Positions 42,001 to 54,000 of a DNA stretch of 64,000 nt are shown here, piece by piece. Under the pieces are notes generated by a model. It was given only the letters and a program-made list of their open reading frames with translations. It was not told the origin of the DNA and did not search any database. The DNA is taken from NCBI GenBank assembly GCA_963971305.1, contig OZ020309.1:5759001-5823000 (forward strand), in the 5' to 3' direction. The stretch's first letter is position 1; each line of letters opens with the position of its first letter. The stretch is from Arcuatula senhousia (Eukaryota; Mollusca; Bivalvia; Mytilida; Mytilidae). The position numbers and the translations under genes were made by a program.

Positions 42001-45000
42001 ATCAAAAATCCCCACATCAGTTCTTCACACCTAATGCTAATAAACAATTATACCAAGTTTGGTTCCAATTGGACTAAAAGTGTCAGAGGAGTTAACGTTT
42101 TTAATGTAATGAGGAAATGCTGTTAAAATGCTCACTTTTGACGTTCTAAGGGCAATAACTCCTAAAAGAAAAGGTCCTACAACGTTGACCCTATTACATA
42201 TTATAATAATAATAATAATACAAGAGATTTATAGCGCCCTATCTATATACAATATCCTAAGACGCTTTACAGTGACAATAAAACAAAATGAAATACATGT
42301 ACACAAAACAAAATAAAAGTAAAAAATATGTAAAAAGATGAATAAAATAGTAAAAATGAATTAAGATACCTAAAACTTAACGAAATTTGACTATGATAAA
42401 ATATAAAAAAATGAAATATTAAGTTAACGTGAAAAGGAAAATGATCAAAACTGCTAAATAAAATGGAAGAAGATAAATAAAACATAAAAATACTAGTAGA
42501 CCCAAATATGTCAATAAGCAATTTACCCTGGACTGATGTAAAACAATCATCTTTATCAGATAAAAATGTAAAGAGATATGATATATGATAGAAGATATAT
42601 AAGATATGTTGACCAAAATAAAATATAAAAATAATATACAGAACCATACGAAACGTTCCAATATAAAAAGATAAAACTAATCACAGCAAGTATCTACTAA
42701 TAAAGTTGATGTTTATGTTAAACATTGAAAGCCTTTTTGAATAAAAATGTTTTGAGACATGTCTTGAATTCAGTGAAGGAGGTTTTGGTTCGTAAACTCA
42801 GAGGTAAACTATACCACAAGAAAGACGCTGATTTGTCCAAGCGACGGTCACCATAAGTCTTCGTTCTAGTAATGGGAACTGTCAAAAGCGAGGCCGACTC
42901 AGAACGGAGGGAACGCACTGGAGTGTACGGATTAATCAGTTCAGCTATATAACTAGGAGCTTATCCATGAAGAGCCTTGAACACATACATAATGAGTTTG
43001 TATTGACACCTGAATTCTACAGGAAGCCAGTGTAGACGTTTCAAAACAGGAGTGATGTGATCAGTCTTTCTGGTTTTGGTAACAAGCCTGGCTGCTGTGT
43101 GCTGCACTCGTTGAAGTTTGTCCATACACTTTTTACTGATTCCATGAAGGAGGGCATTCCCGTAATCAAGACGGGATGTCATTAACGAATTGACCAAAAG
43201 TTTACAGACGTCTTCCGTGATGAACTGTCTAATGAATCCTATATTTCGAATGTGAAAGTAGCAAGCCTTTGTGACTGCATTGCATTGTTTTTCCATGTTC
43301 AATGTTCTATCAAAATATACTCCTAGGTTATTAACGTATTGAGCATTGCATATAACATTGCCTCCAAATGCTAAACTAAACTCTGAAAATTCATGGGCTT
43401 TATGTCTTGGAGTAAAAATCATTAATTCAGTTTTTTCTTCATTCAGTTTTAGTAAATTGGAACTCATCCATTCCCGGATATCTGATAAACAAGATGATAA
43501 CTTTGCGGAAATGTCGGTGATGTTATTACGAGGTTCAATTACAATGTATATTTGTGAATCATCGGCGTAGCAATGGTAATCTATTTGATGACTTTCGCAA
43601 ATGTCACCGATGGGTTTGGAGAAAATACAATAAAGTCTCGGACCAAGTACCGAACCCTTTGTAGCTCTTGATGTGCTTAACAACATGCATTTTAAATTTC
43701 TCAAATATCTAGTACGGTTTTCAAGATATTGAGCTATACAGGGCAAAATTTGCAAAAAAAATCCACAAAAAGGGCAATAACTCCTACATGGGTTGTTGGA
43801 TTTTCTTCAAAATTTTAGGGTAGGTAGATCTTGAAGTGGTGATCACTTTTACCTAGTCATAATTTTGATATCTGTAGCCGTTTTTGAGTTATTTGCAAAA
43901 AACTGCATTTTACCCCTATGTTCTATTTTTAGCCATGGCAGCCATGTTTTACGACGAATCAAAAATCCCCACATTAATTCTAAGCACCGAATGCTAATAA
44001 ACAACCATACCAAGTTTGGTTGCAATTGGACTTATGGTGTCAGAAGAGTTAACGTTTTAAAAAGTTTACGGACGACGGACGACGGACACCAAGTGATGAC
44101 AATAGCTCACATGACCCTTCGGGTCAGGTGAGCTAAAACATGAAGAAATAAGTTTAGGAGATGAATACTATTAAGATACTAAAGAAGGTTAAAAAAGATA
44201 ACAAGAGTTAACACTAAAGTGTGTCTCGCCTGTCGGCACCATCAGAAACAATAATTCTTTTTTATTTACACTATTTCGGTATTTTGAATTCATAAAGGTT
44301 TTCAGTCTCTGAGATCAAAAGGTGATTATAGAACTTATACATTGTTATATGCAAATAATATTAATCATGGTCACTCAACCAGAAAATCAAGGTTCAGGTT
44401 CAGGTCAATCATTAACCTAGGAGTTGTAGTTCTTGAGATATGGATGTGCTCGCAAAACTTCACCATTGCTATTATATGTATTGAAAATTGACAAAGACAC
44501 TCAACCGGAAAATCAAGGTCAAGGTCAATAGATAGGGAGGCAACTGTACTAAGCTACTACTGGGGCATATGCATACCAAGTTTCATCAATGTAGGATTAA
44601 TAGTTCTTGAGATATGGATGTGTGACGACCATTGCTATTATATGTATTGATAATTGTCAAAGTCACTGAACCGGATAATCAAGGTCTAGGTCAAAAGATA
44701 GGGATGCAACTGTGCTAAGCTACTAGCCGCAAATGCATACCCAGTTTCATTAACCTATGACTTATAGTTCCTGAGATATGTTGGTGCTCGCAAAACTTTA
44801 CCATTGCTATTATATGTATTGATAATTGTCAGTCACTCAACCAGAAAAAGATGAGGACACAAATATACTAAACAAGTACTGTGACATATTCATACCAAGT
44901 TTCATTAACCTAGGACGTATAGTTCTTGAGATATGAAGGTGTTCGCAAAACTAAACCATTGCTATTATATGTATTGAAAATTGTCAAAGTCATTCAACCA

Positions 45001-48000
45001 AAAAATCAAGGTCAAGGTCAAAAGATGGGGATGCAACTGTGCTAAAATATTACTTGGGCATATGCATACCAAGTTTCATCAACCTAAGACTTTTAGTTCT
45101 TGAGATATGGAGGTGCTCGCAAAACTTTACCATTGCTATTTTATGTATTGAAAATTATCAAAGTCACTCAACCGGAAAATCAAGGTCGAGGTCAAAAGAT
45201 GAGGACACAAATATACTAAACTACTACTGTGGCATATGCACACCAAGTTTCATTAACCTAAGACTTATAGTTCTTGAGATACACATGTATGGAGGTGCTC
45301 GCAAAACTTAACCATTGCTATTATATGTATTGAAAATTGTCAAACTCACTCATTCGGAAAATCAAGGTCAAGTCAAAAGATGGGGATGCAACTGTACTAA
45401 GCTACTATTTTGGCATATGCATACCAAGTTTCATCAACCTAGGACTTATAGTTCTTGAGATATGGAGTGCTCGCAAAACTTTACCATTGCTATTTTATGT
45501 ATTGAAAATTGTCAAAGTCAGTCAACCGGAAAATCAAGGTCAAGGTCAAAAGATGAGGACAACAATATAATTAACTACTACTGTGGCATATGCATACCAA
45601 GTTGCATTAACCTAGGACTTATAGTTCTTGAGATATGGAGGTGCTCGCAAAACTTAACCATTGCTTTTATATGTATTGAAAATTGTCAGTCTCTCAACCG
45701 GAAAATCAAAGTCGAGGTCAAAAGATAGAATGCAACTGTGCTACGCTACTACTGGGGCATTTGCATACCAAGTTTCATCAACCTAGGACTTATAGCTCTT
45801 GAGTTATGGAGGTGCTCGCAAAACGTTACCATTGCTATTATATGTTTAAAAATTGTCAAAGTCAGTCAACCGGAAAATCAACGTCAATGTCAAAAGATGG
45901 GGATGCAACTGTGCTAAGCTACTACTGGGGCATATGCTTACCAAGTTTCATCAACTTAGGAATTATAGTTCTTGAAATATGGAGGTGCTCATAAAACTTT
46001 TCCAAAAAGTTAACGGTTCCGTCGCCGTCGCCGCCGCTGCCGCCGCCGATAAAGTAACACCTATGTCCCGCTCTGCTTCGCAGGCGAGACAAAAACCTTT
46101 AAATTTGTTTGATGGAGGCTATTGTACTTTATTGGAGTGGTCAAGTTGATATAGTGTTAATTGTTAAAAAGGTTTATCGGTAATCATTACATGTTTCCTT
46201 TGTAGTTTGCCGCTGATAAACCTGTATCATTAACAGGTGGTTATCATCGAAATTATCGGGTCAGTACAGTGACGTAGCAAGTGTTTCATCAGTGTGCGTA
46301 CAAAAAAGTTCCTAATAACAAAAACCCATATTAAGACCCTTTTTTAATGAAAAAAAATCACATTTTTTTGCTCGGGGATTACCAATAAAGAGAATATAGG
46401 ACTTTTAAAATCATAAGATCGAGTTTATCACTAGTTTATTTGTTCACCCTTCGGGTACATCATAAACCATTGATAAACTCGATCTCAAGATTCAAAATTC
46501 CTATATTCTATATTAATTGTTTTTTTTGTTATTCTAAGGATTGAGGATTCATTTAAAATCTCTGATAATGGCTCTCCGCATTTTACTCATAGCAATTGAA
46601 AATCTCTCTCTGTTCAGGTGTTTTTCTTATCAAGTTTTAGAGAGAAAAAAATAGCATAATGTTACATAAAAAAATATACCGGGTATATTAAAAAATCCCC
46701 AAAATTAAAAGCCACCGAATATATTTATTTCCAAAGTTTACTTTCATAAATCGACTTCTTCTTGGTAAATTTTAAACGTAACTTCTTAAGGGCATACGGT
46801 ACAATAGAGATCCCCCGTTGATTTTTTCGTGAAAATTGGTGTATTTGTTATTTATTATATGTAGATTCCGAATCCAAAAACAAAATCATACCTTCATGAC
46901 TTAGTTTTTGGGTAAAATGCAGATGAAAAAGGACATATTTAAGGATTTGTAATATATTGGTTATTTAGATGACCATTTTTGAATTCCTGTTACTCCGGTA
47001 TCAGAACAGATATTTTAACTCTGTTTTTTGTGCTGTATCCTTCTATTCTATCTCTATGACATGGTATCATAATTATATTTCATTATATGATTTTCTATCG
47101 TTTAATACTAGTTTTACATAAGTTGTTGAGAATTTGAACCATTTTTAATGGAGAAAAAGAGGAAGTAAATAAAAATTGACCGTTGATTTTTTCCCAAGAT
47201 TCTAGATTAACGTACCTTTTAAGGTGTATTTTTTATATCTTTTAAAAAAATAGGGGGTTCATGTGCTTGATTTTGAGTTAAAGGCAAAATAGCGTCATAA
47301 AAATTACCATTTTGATGAAATGGCGCCAAAGTAACGTTGCGTTGGATATTGCCGGGAAATCGTTACAAAACATTCCCGCGCTTTAAACAAGTGCGTGAAA
47401 AATATAAATGTTTGCGTCTTTCCCGGTGGTTATTAATTCTTTATTATTATTGTATGATGTTGGAGGGGGGGGTGTTTTATTGCTATACAGGGGCGTCTTT
47501 TGGCGAGCAAGTTTTTACCCGAGAATAACGTTCTTGGGTCAAAATATCGCCCTAACGGTGAAATAAAAATCCTATAGATTTGTCTTTGGCATTGTTCAAA
47601 TTGTATTATCGGTTATAAAAATTAAGTAAATTAATGATATAAGATGGGTGAAATAATTATAAATGCAAAAATCAAGCCTGGTCCGCAAAGGGTGAAATTA
47701 AGGAGAACAAGGATCGGAACTCTTAGCTAGCGAACATGAGTCAACATATTTTTTATATATAATCTTTATTTGCAAAATACACCCATATGGGTCAAAGCAA
47801 AAACAAAAACATGTAAAATACATACCTAATGCAAAGTTTGGAGTAAATAGGAATCACCTGGTCCGTCTGTCCATAGAACCATGAAAACCCAATTTCTCCT
47901 TTTTTTAGAGAAACAAATGGAAGATTTTTTTATGAAACTTTACACAGAAAAGTACACCAAAGAAAATGTGCATACAGGGATCCGAAAAAAAAAATTAACA

Positions 48001-51000
48001 TTGATATACCACATGTACTAGTATATACCTCGTAAGCGCAACTCATCAAATAGCGCAATGGATTTTATGGAAATTTACATTTAGAAAACTAACTATACGC
48101 AGAAGTGGAGTTCGATTTGAGTTGTGCTTTTTACAATAGATAGATACCCCGTGCACAGGCGCTTGTGTACAGTGAAAAAATAAAAACAAGCTTGTGAAAG
48201 GGTATATAGGAGGATTTTTATTTTTTCACTGTACACAAGCCCCTGTGCCCTGTGCATACCTCGTAATTGCAACTTTTTCTTAAGGGCTAAATGAATTTTG
48301 ATGACATTTTGTAAGATTTTCAAATATGCATTCATTGTAATCTAATGAAGGGTTGTCTAGTATATTGATAAAACCCTTCTTGTTGTTTAGCTGTTCGAAA
48401 GTTCTTTTTAATCACATCGTATTTGTATTATCAATATTTTAAAGCCCGACGTAGTAACCCGCCTGATGTATTTTTTATGTCGCCTGCAACGTGTTGCAAA
48501 GCGACAAAGGGGTTACTTTGGCACCATCCGTCGTCTTGCGTCGTATAGAGTAAGTTAAAAGTAAATACATTTTTTGATTAAAAGTTTATACAGTAACTGT
48601 TGTCTAATCACTCTGCACTCAATCCGAATCTTGTTTTATTTCTCTCTCGCGTCTACGGTTATTGAACTATTTGACAAAATTTCGCTATACATGTATTTCG
48701 TTTTCTTATTTTACAGCTTTGGGGAGATAATGTTTTCTTATTTTACCGATTTTGCTAGATTTCGTTTTCTTACTTTACAGCTTTCGTTATCTTATTTTAC
48801 TGTTTTCGTTTTCTTACTTTACCGATTTCGTTTTCTTTTCGTTTCGTTTCTTTTCGTTTCTCAGTTTACCGGTACCCCAGCTATATTTGTTTGTGTTCTA
48901 GGCGTTAGTGTGTTTTAACAAGAGAACACACTCCTACTCGACAACGGAACAAATAAAATTGTCGCCCATAGACGGCCCAGGAGTAAATAACATGCAAACG
49001 TTCTTCTAGTTTATTTCATGAAATAAGATAGACCGGATTATTTCTTAGTCAAGGATTAGAGACACCGTATTTTGTTTCAGCAAAAAGTCATGTCGTGCCT
49101 TTTATTATGTACATAGGTATCTCGAATCCTTCAACAAAATTTTTTATTTTCCTTTTAAAGCGACGTTCCATTAATATTCGTTGGATGTTACTTTCGCCTT
49201 TTTGTTGTTGAAAATAAATGTGTGTGTTCTTTTCAATGCTATACATGTATGCCCGAGAATAACCTTCCTGATCTTTGATAAAATTATTGACATACATTGT
49301 GCATAAAAAAAACTTGTTTATTTCTAAATTTTCCTTATTATCTTTTGACTTTCTTTCTTGTAAAGATCTGGAAAGCGGACAGTTTAGTCAAACTCATGCA
49401 CTGCTTATTCTCAAATCTTTTCTTCGTAAACAGAAAAAAAAAAATAGGCTTTCGTGTTTTTTTAATTGTTCAGTTACTAGTATTTTTTTTACAGTTGATA
49501 CTTAAAAATATCATGAATATTTTTAAGAAATGCATGGAAAACAGTCAGACATAATGTTATTAAAATCATGCCATAAGTTGATCAAACAGGCAGTTCTTCT
49601 AATTCTTAGGGGTCGCATTTTTTATGGCTTGTCGTATATTTTCCCTTGTTAATTTTTCATAATAATTTTTTGGAAAGAGTACTTCGAAATTCTCATGCCC
49701 TTCTTTCAGTCAAATAAATATATAAAACATATAAAACTGTCCTCGTCTATTCTTGCTGTACAAAATACCAAGTTTGGTGAAAAATGACTGTTGAAAACGC
49801 TACGGATTGTTGCAACAAGTAGGAACTACTAACGCTTCCTAAACCTTTCAAGATAATTGAAGTTTTTTACTTTGTACATGTATCTGATTAGACGTACTTA
49901 CAGTAGACACATAAGTCTTGAGATGATATCTAACGTACATTGAGGTTATAACAAAATAACTTGGATGATCAATCTCAATGTCCAAGAGAAAAGACAAACT
50001 GACATGAAAGACATACCGGAACAGTAATAGATCGCAATGGTCCTGACTTGGTACAGGCATTTCTAATGTAATGCGGTGTAATGCACTATCATTCCACTTC
50101 CTTTTCTCACGGGAACGTAGTGGATGAGGGATTTTTTTTACGTTATCGTTTCTAAACCAAGTTATTCCATTACGTTGGACATTTCTACGGACAAAACCCC
50201 AGAGTTTTCAGTTTTATTTGATTAATTGGCGTACCCTTGATTTCATTGTGTTGAGTTGAATGTTTATTTATTTCAATTTATTTTGTATTGTTTTAGGAAG
50301 GAGTGAAGGTGTTTGGTACTTCGAGTTTCGAATGCCTGTTTGTCTTTTAAAGTCGTACTAATCAAAACCCCTACATTAAATATAATTACTGTTTCCGCAT
50401 ACTAGTATTTACTCGCTCACTGTACGCACACAGAACACGGATTTCGAATTTACCATACAAAAAAACATATATATTTTCTGTAGAATACTGCAAAGGGCCG
50501 TCAAACAGCATCAACTCAAATGAAACATGAAAAATATACACTTCTTGAAAATTCTAACTTTCTACCATCATTGTGATAAAAATAAGTCAAGAAGGCTCAG
50601 GTTGAGTTAACAAGTAATTAAGTTAGAAAACAGGATGTAAATGAGCGATAGATCTGACGTTGAAACCCATGATATTGAACCACCTGCTGATCCTGCATTC
50701 TTTATTTAAGATGCTGATTATATAAATTAGGCATTTTTTTCCTTATTTCCTTATTAACCTATCGGCACAGTTCCCGCCCGACACTCCCTATGTGTGGGTG
50801 GACAGGGGGGGTTCTCTTCTCCCGTTTCCCGCCCCCTCCATCCCCGTTTCCCGACCTCTCCACCTCCGCTCCCCGCCCCTTTCATCCCCTCTCCCCGCCA
50901 CCTCAAACCCCGTACCCCTTGTCCTCCCCTGTACCCCCGCTCCTCGCCCCTTCCATCCCCGTTCCCTGCCCCTTCTACCCCCGCTCCCCGCCCCTTCTAC

Positions 51001-54000
51001 ACCCGCTCCCCGCCTCCTCAACCCCCGTACCCCCGCCCCCCTGTCCACCCCCTCCCCTATGCTATGCCACCCGTTTAATTACACCAACTGCAACCAGGCA
51101 AATATATTAGCAAAATCAAGACAAACCCGGACTTTATTTGCATTTATTGCATCATACTGGTATACCCTTACACGAACCAAACTATATATTTTTTTCTCAT
51201 TCGATATCGCAAGTTTTGTTGGTACTTAAGACCAACATGTAATAAAGGGCGGGTATAGGGTATAACTTCTAAATCAGTTCATTTGTTCTTTCTTTCCAAT
51301 GGCGGATCCAGAAAGGGGTCTAGGGGTTGGAACCTACACTTTTCTTGGAAAGTTTTTGTAATTGCCGTGCAGATTTTAGGCAAAATCGACCTGGAACCCC
51401 CTTTTGTCTTTAATCGACAATACGCGGAACTAAACCCCCTTTCAAAAATTTCTGAATCCGCCCATGTTTCCATATTCATTAAATTAAAGCTAGGAACCAC
51501 AACTTCTACACTTCCACGGGGCTACCCATGTCAATACTAGTTCTGTCTTTCTTACAAATTGTTAAATCTTCATGTATTCGATACATTTACGAACAACTGT
51601 CTTCACAGACCAGTATGGTTTTGAAATACTGGAGAACAGGGGCGTCGCCGTGGTTTGAAATAAAGTTCCACTTATGAACATCAAAGAGTAGCACAAAAAG
51701 GACAGATGCAAAATCAGTCGTTGCGATTTGGTTTGACTTTATCTTCCGATTACTCGGTTTGCACTTCATCATTATCGTCTATTTTTTATTTTTTATTCAA
51801 AACCAAAAGTTTTTCTGATCAAATTGGTCATCTCGATGGAAAAGCATGCCGGCATTATGCAAGGTGCGTTCAAATTTCATTTTTGCATAACCTAATCTTC
51901 TATGACGTTGACTTTTATTTGCGCCAACAATGTCGTTGAAAAATGCCGTTACCGCTATTTGTCGCGTTGAATTACGCGACGTCGGGAAAACAAGGCATAA
52001 CCTTTACAACGTAATTATCTACCCTTGCTACTGTATCGTATTCCCTTAAATACCATAGTGTCAGTCCCACTAGAAAACACCTTAGCAACTTATTTTTATT
52101 AAGAAAAGCGTTGTTTGCATAATTATGGTGTATAGGCTAAATGTAGTGTATAGTTATACATCTTCGTGTAGAGGAGGGCACTTTTGCTGGAAAAAATCTA
52201 AACGAATTTCATTATATTTGGAATAAGAATTTGCCAAAATTATAACAGAATATGTAGGAGAGGCCAAAATATAAGTAAAAAATTACCTAATAGAAAATAT
52301 TCTTTGAATAAAATCTGTGTTTTTCAGATGTAAGTAGAGTTTTGTTTTGTCTTCCTTTACCGGATTTGAGACACTGAATTTGAAATTAGCATCATGACGG
52401 GTGTGCTATAGCAGGCAAAAACCGCTTACTCTTCTTGAACACCTAAGTTCACTCTTGTTGCGAGTTGAGTTAGCGTTGTTGATTTCCGTTCGGTTGATTT
52501 TGTGTTAAGTGTTTCTTCGTGCTATTCTTGTTCTTGTTTACCGGTTTTGTCGTTGCCATTTCGGACTTTTGACTCTCGAATGTCCAAATGGCGGCTCTTT
52601 GCTTCTTTCAATTCATCAAAACTAATACATGTATAAAACAATTCATTTTGATATTAAATAAGAGGTTCATCAGCTTGGATTTTATTCAAAATAACAAATC
52701 ATTATATCAATTCTTGGGTCATTATTTTTTGTGATTTATTCGAAAATTGCATAGTAAAGGTATAACTGGTGCAATTGATAGAATATCTTTGTAATCGAAT
52801 TACTTATTACAAATAAAAACCATCTATATAATTTGTGTTGTATCTATAAACCTTAACAAATATGTTTGCAATTTTAGATGTTTATCCACACATGAAAAAT
52901 GTGTTTAGCTATAACATCTGGAAATAGAGGAAACGAAAAATTCCAGTGTAATTGAGAGTTGCTTAAAGGATTAAATCTTATAGATTACATATAAAAGAAA
53001 TGTAAAATTAAAATCTACAGGTATTGATCAAACCTTTACTTTCTGCAACTTTCATCCATGTTCCGAGAGTTTTTTCTGCTTTTTCACTGACATCATAATT
53101 CAAAAGGTCTGCATTTGCTAAACAGTAAACTTTTTTGTTTGCTGAAAGTACAGCACGTCTCCAAAATATTTCAACCTGCAAAAACATTCAGGAGTAATTA
53201 TTGTATAATTGAGAGTTTTTGTCCTCTTTTATTTGTTTGAATTAATTAATATTTCGAATAAAACGTGAAAATTGGTTTATTTGAATTACATGAAAAATGA
53301 AGAAATCGAACAATTCCAGTCTTTTTACGTAATAAAAATATGTTGGTCACATATTTTATTAAAAAGTATATATTTACTGTTGATCTCGTAGTTCTCGGAA
53401 AGTAAAGTGAATAGTCCTACTTGAACATATTTGATGTCTATCCGCTTCCAATCCGCGATGTTGTATCTTAATAGGAGATGTCTCGTCGCACAAAATATAC
53501 AAAAAAATTACCGTGAGGGGACTTTTGGAAATAACTCATCTTAAAATACCTTCATAACCAGATGGTACGTCATACAAAGATGGCAAAGCCGGAAGGAATA
53601 TGCTAAACACACTTGATTGCGTCCGAAATGCAAGAAAGTGGTTATGTTGACACAGCCATGCAAAATGGGACATAGTTCCTAGTATACAGACTAGATTAGT
53701 TAACGAGATAGTTTCGCATGGTCTAAGTTTCAGTAACTGTAAATTAAGGTGTTTAACCGAATAATTGGTCCATGTTTTTCCTAGTAAACTAACCATATCT
53801 ATTGTAGTTCTTGACGAGCAAATTAAAACTTCGTCTGACTGTGGCAGTGGTCTGTCATCTTCGTGGATGTACAAAAATAATAATGTTTTGTAAATTTCAC
53901 CTAAAAAGTTTAAAAATTAATTTTAAGCATCAAGTATTTTATTGTCACTCTCATGTTGTATGACGATTTAATAATTTCAGTTGAAAATAAGAAATAAAAT

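Larger units (their letters stand above)
41239..44138 (+). mobile_element. Family B element, complete, interrupted by a LINE
   Basis: The left part 41239-42200 is nearly identical to the 5199 copy. After the LINE at 42201-43657 the B sequence resumes at the point where it broke off. It ends with ACGGACGACGGACGACGG (44069-44086), the hairpin AGCTCACATGACCC-TTC-GGGTCAGGTGAGCT and AAAA. Confidence 0.87.

Noticed and set aside
42267..42661. 126-codon and 80-codon minus-strand open frames
   Set aside because: They lie in the AT-rich 3' UTR of the LINE after its real stop.
43658..43755. N-terminal part of the LINE open frame (MQILPCIAQYLENRTRYL)
   Set aside because: This is family B sequence read through; the LINE itself starts at GSVLGP.
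45039..45994. Series of open frames in tandem sharing SFINLRLIVLEIW-like residues
   Set aside because: Created by the 172-bp family C monomer repeated in frame-compatible spacing; no evidence of selection or of a gene.
5199..46094. Family B or C arrays as CRISPR
   Set aside because: Repeat units are long, diverged and without spacers, the genome is eukaryotic and no cas-like genes are present.
50788..51229. Four long overlapping open frames (Pro-rich on plus, Gly/Arg-rich on minus)
   Set aside because: They are products of the C-rich minisatellite; open in several frames at once, with no start context, splice sites or domain.
53536..53793. Continuation of the open frame past exon c (about 85 codons)
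   Set aside because: The family sequence resumes at 53175 after a GTTAGT donor; the continuation matches nothing in RNF213.
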